Source: CAIPTY01 sp036732725 (GTDB lineage: Bacteria > Desulfobacterota > Desulfuromonadia > Geobacterales > Pseudopelobacteraceae). Taken from it: 64,000 nucleotides of DNA. The translations under genes were made by a program, and so were the position numbers. Below the pieces are notes generated by a model. The model worked only from the letters and a program-made list of their open reading frames with translations. It was not told the origin of the DNA and ran no database searches. How positions within the stretch are numbered: the stretch's first letter is position 1; every line of letters begins with the position of its first letter. Below are positions 17,659-26,312 of this stretch, in pieces. Where the stretch lies: assembly GCA_036732725.1 (NCBI GenBank), contig DAINBV010000004.1, positions 1 through 64,000 of the forward strand, in the 5' to 3' direction.

Positions 17659-18627
17659 ATGAAAACTGAAAGAGACCGGGACAAAATACTCATTATTGAT
17701 GATTCTCCTGTCAATATTCAAATTCTGAACGAAATCCTTTGTGATGACTACGCCATCCATTTTACCACCAACGGCGAAAAGGGGTTGGAACTGGCTGTCG
17801 GAAAGCAGCCGGATCTGATCCTGCTCGGTAACAAGCTGCCGGACATGGACGGCTACCAGCTCTGCACACAACTCAAGGCGGCTGACAAGACACAACCGAT
17901 ACCGGTGATATTCATAACCGAGCCAGCTACGGTCGAAGAAGAAGAGCAGGCAATGGAAGCCGGCGCCAGCGACTTTATCAACAAGCCGATCAGCGCACCG
18001 GTTTTGAAAATGCGGATACGCAACTATCTGGAATTGAAACGCCAAAGCGACAGCCTGGAACAGCTGGGAAGCGAACTGGCCCGCAAAAACCGTCAGCAGG
18101 AAATGCTGGCGCGCCAGGACGGCTTGACCGGGCTGGCAAATCGCAGTTTCTTCGACGAGGCGATGTCGGTGGAGATCAGGCGCGCCGGACGGAGCAACAC
18201 CACCTTATCGCTGATCCTCTGCAATATCGACCACTTCAAGTCATACAACGACCATTACGGCCATCTGGCCGGCGATGAATGCCTGCGCAGCATCGGAGCA
18301 CTTCTGCGGCGCGTGTTCCAACGCATCAGCGACCTCCCGGCCCGCTACGGCGGCGAAGAATTTGCCATCATCCTCCCCGACACTCCGGCCGACAAGGCAC
18401 TGATGCTCGCCGAAACACTCTGCCGGGGAATGCGCGAACTGGCCATCCCCCACGAATTTTCCCCGGTGGCCCCCTTCGTGACCATCAGTATCGGCGTAAT
18501 TTCTTCACTGATAACCAAGGAGCATTCGGCCGAGTGGTTCACCGGACAGGCCGACAAAGCGCTCTTCCGCTCCAAGGATGACGGCAGAAACAAGGTCACG
18601 GCGGTTGTCTTTGATGAGGTCCTCTGA
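17659..18627 (+). CDS. Receiver-GGDEF diguanylate cyclase with altered phosphoacceptor site
   Basis: A 322-aa response regulator of the receiver-plus-GGDEF type that makes cyclic di-GMP. The receiver (residues about 8-125) keeps the acidic pair IIDDS and the Lys in FINKPI. The phosphoacceptor position reads LILLGNKLPDMDG, so Gly stands where Asp is expected. The cyclase domain is intact: GGEEF active site and an RISD inhibitory-site motif five residues before it, with ALFRSKDDGRN at the end. GAGAGG precedes the ATG at 17659. It is probably not controlled by ordinary aspartate phosphorylation. Confidence 0.9.
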   Translation: MKTERDRDKILIIDDSPVNIQILNEILCDDYAIHFTTNGEKGLELAVGKQPDLILLGNKLPDMDGYQLCTQLKAADKTQPIPVIFITEPATVEEEEQAMEAGASDFINKPISAPVLKMRIRNYLELKRQSDSLEQLGSELARKNRQQEMLARQDGLTGLANRSFFDEAMSVEIRRAGRSNTTLSLILCNIDHFKSYNDHYGHLAGDECLRSIGALLRRVFQRISDLPARYGGEEFAIILPDTPADKALMLAETLCRGMRELAIPHEFSPVAPFVTISIGVISSLITKEHSAEWFTGQADKALFRSKDDGRNKVTAVVFDEVL

Positions 18628-18650
18628 AACAGCACCGCACTGAATTACTC

Positions 18651-18686
18651 ACCCGTGCGGGGATGCCCAATCATCCCCGCACGGGT
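18651..18686. terminator. Strong hairpin after the diguanylate cyclase
   Basis: A perfect 14-bp stem runs from 18651-18664 to 18673-18686 around an 8-base loop (half-site ACCCGTGCGGGGAT). There is no clear T-run, so it may be a terminator or a transcript-protecting stem. Confidence 0.6.
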
Positions 18687-18802
18687 TACCTCCCGTCACA
18701 TCCACCCTACTCTGACACACCTTCCCCCAGGCACCACAGCAACCACACACAGCACTATTGAAACACCTGCAATCGATCACCTTTCACGGCAATCCGACCC
18801 GA

Positions 18803-18852
18803 TCTTGATATATTCTTGATACGACCGCTCCCGATCTTGACACCTTCTTTAT
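18803..18852 (+). promoter_or_regulatory. Candidate KdpE-type operator/promoter element, copy 1
   Basis: A 50-base element that aligns without gaps to 24099-24148 with 36 identical positions. It contains three TTGA cores, with spacings of 11 and 21 bases, so all lie on one face of the helix. The last sits in GATCTTGACACC and is followed by TTTAT. It lies 37 bases before the small protein that opens the KimA-like operon. Direct repeats with helical spacing are typical of OmpR-family regulators such as KdpE; the last TTGACA could also be a -35 box. Confidence 0.5.
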
Positions 18853-18888
18853 GCCGACCGAGCTATGGTTATATTAAGGAGATCCGTC

Positions 18889-19098
18889 ATGAAAGCGTAT
18901 CTGTTCGACATCGGAAGTGGCATTTACGAGGGTGAAGATTTTATTGAACCCCATCAGGTTAACGAGGAAGAAGGGATTACCAGTATTGCCCCGCCAGTGC
19001 AGCACTCCGGCCAGGTGCCGGTGTATAACCGGACGCTCGGTAACTGGCAGCTGGTTCCGGTTGATGTGATGAAAGCAACGGTGAAACACCATGAGTAA
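18889..19098 (+). CDS. Small K+-operon leader protein, paralogue A
   Basis: A 69-aa soluble protein that starts MKAYLFDIGSGIYEGEDF and contains GQVPVYNRTLGNW. It is a clear paralogue of the protein at 24205, sharing MKAYLF, G-Y-GE-F, EG-T-I, GQVPV and a late W-VP. The motif pattern recalls phage tail-fibre assembly-like domains, but no phage genes are near. The ribosome site is AAGGAG. It overlaps the KimA-like gene by eight bases, so the two are translationally coupled. The function is unknown; by position it may be a transporter accessory or a regulatory partner. Confidence 0.75.
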   Translation: MKAYLFDIGSGIYEGEDFIEPHQVNEEEGITSIAPPVQHSGQVPVYNRTLGNWQLVPVDVMKATVKHHE

Positions 19099-21070
19099 CA
19101 TCGTTGACGAACCTTCATCATTTATCAAAAACGCGCTCCGCGCCATACTTGGTGCCCCCAAACAATTGAAAGACCCTCACCTGTTTCACAAGATATCGCT
19201 GATCCCGATTCTGGCATGGATCGGCTTGGGGGCCGACGGCCTGTCATCTTCCGCCTATGGCCCCGAGGAGGCGTTCCGCGCTCTGGGAGAACACACCTAC
19301 CTGGCGGTATTTCTCGGTCTGGCCACGGCATTGACGGTCTTCATCATCTCCTATGCCTATTCACGCATCATCGAACACTTTCCCCATGGCGGCGGAGGCT
19401 ACATCGTGGCCACTCACATGCTGGGAGAAAAGGCAGGAGTCGTCTCCGGCAGCGCCCTGCTGGTTGATTACATTCTGACTATCACCGTATCCATTGCCTC
19501 CTGCGTAGATGCGGTCTTCAGCTATATTCCCAAAGGGCTGCACCACTACAAGGTGCCGGTCGCCTGCCTGCTGGCCTTGATCCTGATCGTCCTCAACATC
19601 CGTGGAGTCAAGGAATCGATCACCGTGATGGCCCCGATTTTTATGACGTTCGTAGCTACCCACCTGCTGATGCTGATCTATGGAGTTGTTACCCATACCG
19701 ATAAATGCGCTCCGCTGGTATGTGATATCCAGACCGGGCTTAGCCACGACCTTTCCAGTATCGGCATCTTCGGCATTCTGCTCCTGTTCGTGCGCGCCTA
19801 CTCGCTGGGGGGAGGAACCTACACCGGCATCGAGGCGGTCTCCAACGGTTTGCAGATCATGCGCGAGCCGCGCGTCAAGACTGGCAAACGGACCATGATC
19901 TATATGGCCACCTCACTCGCCTTCACCGCCGGCATCCTGTTTCTCTGTTATTCACTGGTCGGTGTCAAGCCGGTGGAAGGAAAGACTCTCAACGCGGTGC
20001 TGGCGGACGGGCTGTTCGGAAACTGGCCGATGGGGAACGCAATCGCCTTTATCACCATCTTTTCGGAAGGCGCCTTGCTGCTGGTGGCAGCCCAGACCGG
20101 CTTTGTCGATGGACCACGGGTCATGGCCAACATGGCGGTTGATTCATGGCTGCCACACCGCTTTGCCTCCCTGTCGGTGCGCCTGACCATGCGCAACGGC
20201 ATTATCCTGATGGGCTTGGCATCCATCGCACTCCTGATCTACACCCACGGTTCGGTTTCGGCACTGGTGGTCATGTACTCGATCAACGTTTTTGTCACCT
20301 TCTCCCTTTCCCAGTTGGGGATGTCGAAGTTCTTCATCAGCAGACGTCAGGAAGATCCACAATGGCTGCGCCATCTGTCGGTCCATCTGGTCGGCCTGGT
20401 GCTGTGCGTGACGATCCTGATCATCACCACCTTTGAGAAATTCATGGAGGGTGGCTGGCTGACCCTGCTGATCACCTCGGTGGTAATCGGGCTCTGTTAT
20501 CTGATCAAGGGACACTACCTGCGGGTGCGGCAGGGGATGAAGGATCTGGACGAGACCCTGCTGGATGTGCCGATTTCATCCCACGGGGAGCCGCCGGCCA
20601 TTGACCGCAATGCGCCAACCGCCATCCAGCTGGTCTCCGGCTACAGCGGCTTTGGCGTGCACACCCTCTTCTCGATCATGAGCACTTTTCCCAAAACCTA
20701 CCGTAACGTCATCTTTGTTTCGGTTGCCATGATCGATTCCGGTTCGTTCAAGGGAGCGGAAGAGATTGAGGCTTTGGAAGCGTCGGTACAGAGCAGCCTG
20801 GAAAAATATGTATCCATGGCCCAAAAGTTGGGGTTTGCCGCCGAATACCGGACAACACTGGCAACCGACGTAGTGGAAAGCGCCGTGGAACTATGCAAAC
20901 AGACCGCCGAAGAGTTCCCGCGCTCAACCGTCTTCACCGGCCAGATAACCTTCCGGCTGGAAAAGTTCTATCACCGCCTGCTGCATAATGAGACCGCCTT
21001 TGCCATCCAACGCCGGCTGCAATGGGATGGCCTGACCACCGTGATCATGCCGATCCGGGTTCGCACCTGA
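19091..21070 (+). CDS. KimA-like APC-superfamily potassium transporter
   Basis: A 659-aa permease. About 12 transmembrane helices (from WIGLGADGLSSSAYGPEE near residue 43 to about 475) precede a cytosolic domain of about 170 residues. The motif GADGLSSSAYGPEE and the helix EHFPHGGGGYIVATHMLG are typical of the KimA/YdaO group of high-affinity K+ importers, which in Bacillus are controlled by c-di-AMP. Pairing with KdpD- and KdpE-like genes supports K+ as the substrate. The start overlaps the small upstream gene. General amino-acid transport is the main alternative. Confidence 0.82.
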   Translation: MSNIVDEPSSFIKNALRAILGAPKQLKDPHLFHKISLIPILAWIGLGADGLSSSAYGPEEAFRALGEHTYLAVFLGLATALTVFIISYAYSRIIEHFPHGGGGYIVATHMLGEKAGVVSGSALLVDYILTITVSIASCVDAVFSYIPKGLHHYKVPVACLLALILIVLNIRGVKESITVMAPIFMTFVATHLLMLIYGVVTHTDKCAPLVCDIQTGLSHDLSSIGIFGILLLFVRAYSLGGGTYTGIEAVSNGLQIMREPRVKTGKRTMIYMATSLAFTAGILFLCYSLVGVKPVEGKTLNAVLADGLFGNWPMGNAIAFITIFSEGALLLVAAQTGFVDGPRVMANMAVDSWLPHRFASLSVRLTMRNGIILMGLASIALLIYTHGSVSALVVMYSINVFVTFSLSQLGMSKFFISRRQEDPQWLRHLSVHLVGLVLCVTILIITTFEKFMEGGWLTLLITSVVIGLCYLIKGHYLRVRQGMKDLDETLLDVPISSHGEPPAIDRNAPTAIQLVSGYSGFGVHTLFSIMSTFPKTYRNVIFVSVAMIDSGSFKGAEEIEALEASVQSSLEKYVSMAQKLGFAAEYRTTLATDVVESAVELCKQTAEEFPRSTVFTGQITFRLEKFYHRLLHNETAFAIQRRLQWDGLTTVIMPIRVRT

Positions 21071-21154
21071 TTAAACAGCTGAGATTTACATCAGGATCGC
21101 GCCCTGCTTTGAAATTGGAATGACACAACTGCAATTCAAGGGTAAGATTCCCCC

Positions 21155-22657
21155 ATGAAAAGCTCACCCCTATTTTCCGGCTACCCAGGTGCCGTGGCAC
21201 TGGTAGCCCTGGCATCGCTGGCATGTGAACTGGTGCGCCCCCACCTGGTGCCAACCAACATGGTCATGGCCTATCTGCTGGTCGTGGTGGTGGCCGCCGT
21301 GCAGCTTGGCCTTAAACCGGCAATCCTGACCGCCTTCCTCTCGGTGGTCGCCTTCGACGTGCTGTTTGTTCCACCCCGCTTCTCCCTGCGGGTTTCGGAC
21401 ACGGAATACCTGATCACCTTTTTTGCCCTCTTTATCGTCGGTGTCGTGATCAGCACCCTGGTGGCAAAAATCCAGGAAAAAATTGACCTGGCAAAAAATC
21501 AGGAGGCCCGAACCAACAGCTTGTATCTTTTGACCCGTGATTTATCGGCAGCGGTAGATATCAACGATATTGCGGAAGCGCTGCAGCGGGCAGTGCTCAA
21601 GAACCTTAACGCCCGCTTGTTGCTGCTACTCCAGCAGGACGGTTCCCTTGAGCAGTTGCCGTGTAACGACAGCTTTGAACTGGATGACGACGGCGAAGCA
21701 ATTGCCCGCTGGGTGATGCAAAGTGGACGGCTGGCCGGCATTGGTACAGCTGCCTTTGCAGATGCGGCCAACCTGTTCGTCCCGATCAAGTCCGGCACCA
21801 ATGTTACCGCTGTGATGGTACTTGAAGGGAGCGAAACAACCATGGCCGGGGATCTTCGCCTGATTGAGGCCTTTGCCGGTCAGGCCGCCATGGCATTGGA
21901 GCGGATCCAGTTTTCCCGACAGGCCGAAGAAGCCCGCCTGCAACTTAACAAGCACTACCTGGAACAGGCGCTCCTGAATTCCATCTCACATGACCTGCGC
22001 ACCCCCCTGGTTACCATCTCCGGGGTACTCGATTCGCTCAAGGAAAGTGGTCAGTGGTTCGACACGGAAAAACGGCAGACCATGCTCTCAATCGCAGCCG
22101 ATGAGGCCGGTCGCCTCAATCGCTTTGTGGGAAGTCTGCTTGATATGACCCGGCTTGAGGCGGGTGCCCTCTCGCCGCACCTGCAGGAGTGTGAGGTTGA
22201 TGAGCTGATTGGCTGTGCGATTGGGGCGATTGAATCACGTGCCGGTGATCACCGGATTGTGACCCTGGTTGCCCCGAACCTGCCGCCGCTGCTGGCAGAT
22301 TTGACGCTCTTGACCCAGGCGCTGGTAAACCTGTTGGATAATGCCCTCAAGTATTCCCCCTCTTCAGCAGAGATCACCCTGGCGGCGCGCTGCGAAGGGA
22401 GTGAGGTGGTGATCAGCGTTGCCGATAGTGGACCCGGAATTCCAGCCAGTGACGAGCAGCGCATCTTTGACAAGTTCTACCGCGTTACGGTGCCGGAGCA
22501 GAGCAGTGGCACCGGGTTGGGACTTTCCATCGCCAAAGGGATTATCGAGGCGCATGGGGGAACGATAACCGCAACCAACCGCAGCGAGGGGGGATTGCTG
22601 GTGACTGTCAGACTCCCTGTCGAGCAGGATAGCAGAGATCGTGAGGAGACTACATGA
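21155..22657 (+). CDS. Short KdpD-like sensor histidine kinase
   Basis: A 500-aa kinase equal to the C-terminal half of KdpD. A DUF4118-type four-helix membrane block (about residues 8-110, with FLSVVAFDVLFVPPRF) is followed by a GAF domain (about 130-250), the His box ISHDLRTPL, and the ATPase boxes NLLDNALKY, DSGPGIP and GTGLGLSIAKG. The N-terminal KdpD Walker domain and the USP domain are absent, so the c-di-AMP/turgor inputs of full KdpD are missing. It follows the KimA-like gene and overlaps the kdpE gene by ATGA, so it probably phosphorylates that regulator. Confidence 0.88.
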   Translation: MKSSPLFSGYPGAVALVALASLACELVRPHLVPTNMVMAYLLVVVVAAVQLGLKPAILTAFLSVVAFDVLFVPPRFSLRVSDTEYLITFFALFIVGVVISTLVAKIQEKIDLAKNQEARTNSLYLLTRDLSAAVDINDIAEALQRAVLKNLNARLLLLLQQDGSLEQLPCNDSFELDDDGEAIARWVMQSGRLAGIGTAAFADAANLFVPIKSGTNVTAVMVLEGSETTMAGDLRLIEAFAGQAAMALERIQFSRQAEEARLQLNKHYLEQALLNSISHDLRTPLVTISGVLDSLKESGQWFDTEKRQTMLSIAADEAGRLNRFVGSLLDMTRLEAGALSPHLQECEVDELIGCAIGAIESRAGDHRIVTLVAPNLPPLLADLTLLTQALVNLLDNALKYSPSSAEITLAARCEGSEVVISVADSGPGIPASDEQRIFDKFYRVTVPEQSSGTGLGLSIAKGIIEAHGGTITATNRSEGGLLVTVRLPVEQDSRDREETT

Positions 22658-23346
22658 ATCCGGACAATAAATTTCGCATACTGATTATTGATGATGAACT
22701 ACCGGTGCGGCGTTTCCTGCAGACCATCCTGGAAGGTGAGTTCACCCTGCATCTGGCCGAAAACGGGCACAGCGGGCTGGCGGCCGCAGCTGCGACGAAA
22801 CCAGACGTGATCCTGCTGGATCTCGGCTTACCCGATCTGGATGGAATTGAAGTGCTTAAACGGATCCGGGAGTGGTCGGCGGTACCGATCATTGTGCTGT
22901 CGGTACGGGAACGGGAAGATGACAAGGTGGCGGCGCTGGATGCGGGCGCTGATGATTATTTAACCAAACCGTTCGGAGTCGGCGAGCTGCAGGCCCGCAT
23001 CCGGGCAGCATTGCGGAGAACGCTCCAGCAGACGCCGGAGCCGCTGTTCGTCAGTGGCGATTTGACAGTCGAGTTGTCCGAACGGCGGGTAACCTGCCAG
23101 GGGGTGGAAATATCGCTCACGCCGACGGAATACGATATTCTGCGCCTGCTGGTCACCCATGCCGGCAAGGTCCTGACACACAACCAGATTCTCAAACAGG
23201 TCTGGGGACTGGGATATCTGGAACAACCCCATGTACTACGGGTCAACATCAGCAACCTGCGACGCAAGATCGAGGCCGACACCTCACGCCCCCAGCATAT
23301 CATTACCGAACCGGGAGTCGGCTATCGGCTCAGGATTGCCTCCTGA
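22654..23346 (+). CDS. kdpE: KdpE-like response regulator
   Basis: A 230-aa OmpR-family regulator. The receiver has LIIDDE, the phosphoacceptor in VILLDLGLPDLDG, and Lys in YLTKPF. The C-terminal winged helix (about residues 135-230) includes LTPTEYDILRLLVTHAGKVLTH and NLRRKIEAD. It is the only KdpE in the window although two KdpD-type kinases are present, so it may serve both. The predicted binding sites are the elements at 18803 and 24099. Confidence 0.9.
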   Translation: MNPDNKFRILIIDDELPVRRFLQTILEGEFTLHLAENGHSGLAAAAATKPDVILLDLGLPDLDGIEVLKRIREWSAVPIIVLSVREREDDKVAALDAGADDYLTKPFGVGELQARIRAALRRTLQQTPEPLFVSGDLTVELSERRVTCQGVEISLTPTEYDILRLLVTHAGKVLTHNQILKQVWGLGYLEQPHVLRVNISNLRRKIEADTSRPQHIITEPGVGYRLRIAS

Positions 23347-23362
23347 TACGACTAGCTGTTCC

Positions 23363-23959
23363 CTACCGGCTTCGCTCATCCTTTTCATACGATTTTCTCA
23401 GGCGTTCCAACCCCTTGCTGAAGCTCTCCCCATCACCATACTCGAAAAAGCGCGGATAACGGTCGTGGGCCGCCTTGATCCGGCGGGCATGCTTGATCGG
23501 ACACCAGTACTGTTCGGTGCGGGCCGTCACCTCATGGGCATAGGCGGCCAGCCCGTTCCCGTAGGAACAGTAGAAACAGTTGAATTTTTCGATGATGTTG
23601 AGATAGGGGAGATCCACGCGATCAAAGACCAGATAATCCGACCGTTTGACCTTTGGTATGCGGTAGATCGGAAAACAGATCGCCTGGTAGAGCCACAGGA
23701 ACAGATCCAGTAGCACAAAGGGAATGAAACCGGCGTAGATGACCGGCGCTGTCAGGATATTGAGCGGCCGGGAAGTGATCAGATAACGGAACAGACCGGT
23801 TTTGAGCTTGCGTTGCTGACGGCTGACCTCCTCTGCAAAGCGAACCCGCTTTTCTCCGATGATGAACTGAAATTCTTCCCGTTTCCGGTTAAACTCCTGT
23901 TCCAGTTCCTCTTCCAGCTCCCGTATCGCTTGAATCAGCTCATCAATTTTTTGCGGCAT
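23363..23959 (-). CDS. Conserved-looking hypothetical protein with coiled coil and membrane segment
   Basis: A 198-aa protein transcribed against the kdp genes. An N-terminal coiled coil (ELIQAIRELEEELEQEFNRK) is followed by a basic helix, a hydrophobic hairpin near residues 85-110 (APVIYAGFIPFVLLDLFLWL), and a C-terminal part with the Cys cluster NCFYCSYGNG and a later Cys in EQYWCPIKHARRI. I do not recognise the family. The ATG at 23959 was chosen because GGGAG sits just upstream; the longer reading to 24190 would cover the kdp promoter element. Its promoter is back to back with that of the kdp operon. Confidence 0.7.
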   Translation of the reverse strand: MPQKIDELIQAIRELEEELEQEFNRKREEFQFIIGEKRVRFAEEVSRQQRKLKTGLFRYLITSRPLNILTAPVIYAGFIPFVLLDLFLWLYQAICFPIYRIPKVKRSDYLVFDRVDLPYLNIIEKFNCFYCSYGNGLAAYAHEVTARTEQYWCPIKHARRIKAAHDRYPRFFEYGDGESFSKGLERLRKSYEKDERSR

Positions 23960-24098
23960 TTCCGCTCCCGTCGCATACTGAACACCTTCCATCTGCCAGA
24001 CCGGCACTAGAGCACGTAACCTGTCCAATGTCACGTCAATACAGCGGAATGATGAGATTACCTCTCGTCGCCAGGACGCTTCCGGAATGCTGCTCCGG

Positions 24099-24148
24099 TC
24101 TTGACATAAAATTGACCTGTTCCCCCCCGATCTTGACACCCAATTTAT
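24099..24148 (+). promoter_or_regulatory. Candidate KdpE-type operator/promoter element, copy 2
   Basis: The second copy of the element at 18803, with the same TTGA spacing (11 then 21 bases) and the shared block CCCGATCTTGACACC followed by TTTAT. It lies 57 bases before the small leader protein of the kdpABC operon. The cores are conserved while the bases between them differ, which points to selection on the cores. Confidence 0.55.
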
Positions 24149-24204
24149 CTCCTCCCTGCTACCCTGAAATTGTTGAAGTAGTAAGAGCAAAGGAGAACAA
24201 CATC

Positions 24205-24438
24205 ATGAAAGCGTATCTGTTCCATCAAGAAACCGGTCTCTACCAAGGTGAAACTTTCGAAAATGCTGATATGCTTCAGTATCAGGAAGGGGTCACCACG
24301 ATCCCTGCCCCCGACTATCATCATGGCCAGGTGCCGGTGTTCGACCGTACCACCAATCAATGGGGAGTAATCCCGATCACCATCGCCCGGCAGTTGCTCA
24401 ATCTCAGCACCTCAGAATCAACGGAGAGAAAATCATGA
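24205..24438 (+). CDS. Small K+-operon leader protein, paralogue B
   Basis: A 77-aa protein beginning MKAYLFHQETGLYQGETF with a late GQVPVFDRTTNQWGVIP, paralogous to the 69-aa protein at 18889. The ribosome site is AAAGGAG. It overlaps kdpA by ATGA, so it occupies the place where KdpF would usually be encoded. KdpF is a tiny hydrophobic helix, whereas this protein is soluble and unrelated. Function unknown. Confidence 0.75.
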   Translation: MKAYLFHQETGLYQGETFENADMLQYQEGVTTIPAPDYHHGQVPVFDRTTNQWGVIPITIARQLLNLSTSESTERKS

Positions 24439-26213
24439 ACAGCTATGAATGGCTGCAAACCATCCTGTTTTTCGTCGTTTTACTGGCCCTGGTCAAGCCG
24501 CTGGGAAGTTTCATGGCCAAGGTTTTCCAGGGTGAGCGTACCATTCTGTCGCCGCTCCTGGCCCCCTGTGAAAAGCTGATCTACCGCATCTGCGGAGTAA
24601 AACCGGAAGATGAGATGGGGTGGCAGCGTTATGCCGGGGCGATGCTCCTTTTCAACCTGGTACTGTTTGCAGGACTCTTCGCCATGCTGATGACGCAACA
24701 CCTGCTGCCGCTCAATCCCCAGAAGGTCCCCCCCTTTACCTGGCAACTGGCGCTCAACACGGCGGTCAGCTTTGTCACCAACACCAACTGGCAGGCCTAT
24801 GTTGGTGAGCAGGGCGCCAGCTACTTCACCCAGATGGTGGGATTGGCGGTGCATAACTTCGTCTCCGCCGCCACCGGCATCGCCATAGCGATCGCCGTGA
24901 TCCGTGGCTTTGTACGCCGCAAAACCTGCTTGCTGGGGAATTTCTGGGTCGACATCACCCGCTGTACCCTCTACATCCTGCTCCCGATCTCGATTATCTT
25001 CTCACTGCTACTGGTTTCCCAGGGGGTGATCCAGAATTTCAGCGAGTACAAGACTGTGCCGCTGGTCCAGTCCACCAGCTACGACAAGCCAAAAATGGAC
25101 AACCAGGGGAATCCGCTCAAGGATGCCAAGGGGAACCCGCTTACCGAGAACGTGATTGTCAAGGAAGTGCAGATCCCCATGGGACCGGTCGCCTCCCAGG
25201 AGGCAATCAAGGAGCTGGGAACCAACGGCGGTGGCTTCTTCAACGCCAACTCGGCCCACCCCTTTGAAAATCCGACCCCGCTTTCCAACATGATCGAGAT
25301 TCTGCTGATCTTGCTGATCCCCGGTGCTCTGACCTACACCTTCGGCGTCATGGTGGGGAACACCCGCCAAGGATGGGCGCTGCTGGGGGTCATGCTGTTC
25401 ATCCTGATTGCCACGTTCGGCGTCCTGCAATGGGCCGAGAGCAGCGGTAATCCGCTGGTGGCCAAACAGGGGGTAGAGAGCATCAACATGGAAGGGAAGG
25501 AGCTCCGCTTCGGCATGGCCGGGAGTAATCTCTTCACCGTCGCCACCACCGGAACCTCCTGCGGCGCGGTCAACAGCATGCACGACTCCCTGACCCCGGT
25601 CGGCGGCATGATGCCGCTTTCCCTGATCCTGCTGGGAGAAATCATCTTCGGCGGAGTCGGTTCCGGTCTCTACACCATGCTCGCCTTCGCCATCATCGCA
25701 GTCTTCGTCTCCGGGCTGATGATCGGCCGCACACCGGAATATCTGGGGAAAAAGATCGAGGTACGTGAGATGTGGATGTCGATCCTGACCATTCTCATTG
25801 CCGGAGTCACGGTACTGATCCTGTCGGGGATCGCCATGATCACACCGCAAGCGGTCGCCTCCATGGCCAACCCTGGCGCCCACGGACTCTCCGAGGTGCT
25901 CTATGGTATTGCTTCCATGGCCAACAACAACGGCAGCGCCTTTGCCGGCCTGAATGCCAACGTCAATTTCTACAACCTGTTCGGTTCCCTGGCCATGATC
26001 CTGGGACGCTATGTTCCGGCCATCGCGGTGCTGGCCATGGCCGGTTCCCTGGCTGAGAAGAAGTACGTTCCCCCCAGCCTCGGCACGCTGCCGACCGACA
26101 AGGCCCCCTTTGCCATCTGGCTGACACTGGTGATCCTGATTGTCGGAGCACTGACCTTTTTCCCGGCCCTGTCGCTTGGGCCGATTGTTGAACAGCTGAC
26201 CATGCTGGGATAG
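24435..26213 (+). CDS. kdpA: Potassium-transporting ATPase, subunit A
   Basis: A 592-aa channel-like subunit that forms the K+ selectivity filter of the KdpFABC pump in the inner membrane. The four filter loops are visible: TNTNWQAYVGE, GTNGGGFFNANSAHP, TGTSCGAVNSMHDSL and ANNNGSAFAG. Full length for the family. The ATG at 24435 overlaps the leader gene stop; an upstream GTG/ATG would remove that coupling. Confidence 0.97.
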   Translation: MNSYEWLQTILFFVVLLALVKPLGSFMAKVFQGERTILSPLLAPCEKLIYRICGVKPEDEMGWQRYAGAMLLFNLVLFAGLFAMLMTQHLLPLNPQKVPPFTWQLALNTAVSFVTNTNWQAYVGEQGASYFTQMVGLAVHNFVSAATGIAIAIAVIRGFVRRKTCLLGNFWVDITRCTLYILLPISIIFSLLLVSQGVIQNFSEYKTVPLVQSTSYDKPKMDNQGNPLKDAKGNPLTENVIVKEVQIPMGPVASQEAIKELGTNGGGFFNANSAHPFENPTPLSNMIEILLILLIPGALTYTFGVMVGNTRQGWALLGVMLFILIATFGVLQWAESSGNPLVAKQGVESINMEGKELRFGMAGSNLFTVATTGTSCGAVNSMHDSLTPVGGMMPLSLILLGEIIFGGVGSGLYTMLAFAIIAVFVSGLMIGRTPEYLGKKIEVREMWMSILTILIAGVTVLILSGIAMITPQAVASMANPGAHGLSEVLYGIASMANNNGSAFAGLNANVNFYNLFGSLAMILGRYVPAIAVLAMAGSLAEKKYVPPSLGTLPTDKAPFAIWLTLVILIVGALTFFPALSLGPIVEQLTMLG

Positions 26214-26234
26214 AGCCCCAACCCCCCTTAATCC

Positions 26235-26278
26235 CCCCTTATCAGGGGGGAGATTTGAGGCTCTCCCCTGATAAGGGG
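26235..26278. repeat. Inverted repeat between kdpA and kdpB
   Basis: CCCCTTATCAGGGG at 26235 pairs with CCCCTGATAAGGGG at 26265, with some further pairing inwards. Each arm is itself nearly palindromic. It sits in the 99-base gap within the kdp operon. It resembles common extragenic palindromic elements and could lower or protect the downstream message. Confidence 0.65.
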
Positions 26279-26312
26279 AGCGGGGAGGGGTTAACACACA
26301 CGGAGAAAACAA

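Noticed and set aside
24205..24438. The small protein before kdpA as KdpF
   Set aside because: KdpF is a single hydrophobic helix of about 30 aa; this protein is soluble, 77 aa, and has a paralogue before the KimA-like gene.
18889..24438. The small MKAYLF proteins as phage tail-assembly proteins
   Set aside because: Only a loose pattern resemblance; there are no phage genes nearby and both are coupled to K+ transporter genes.
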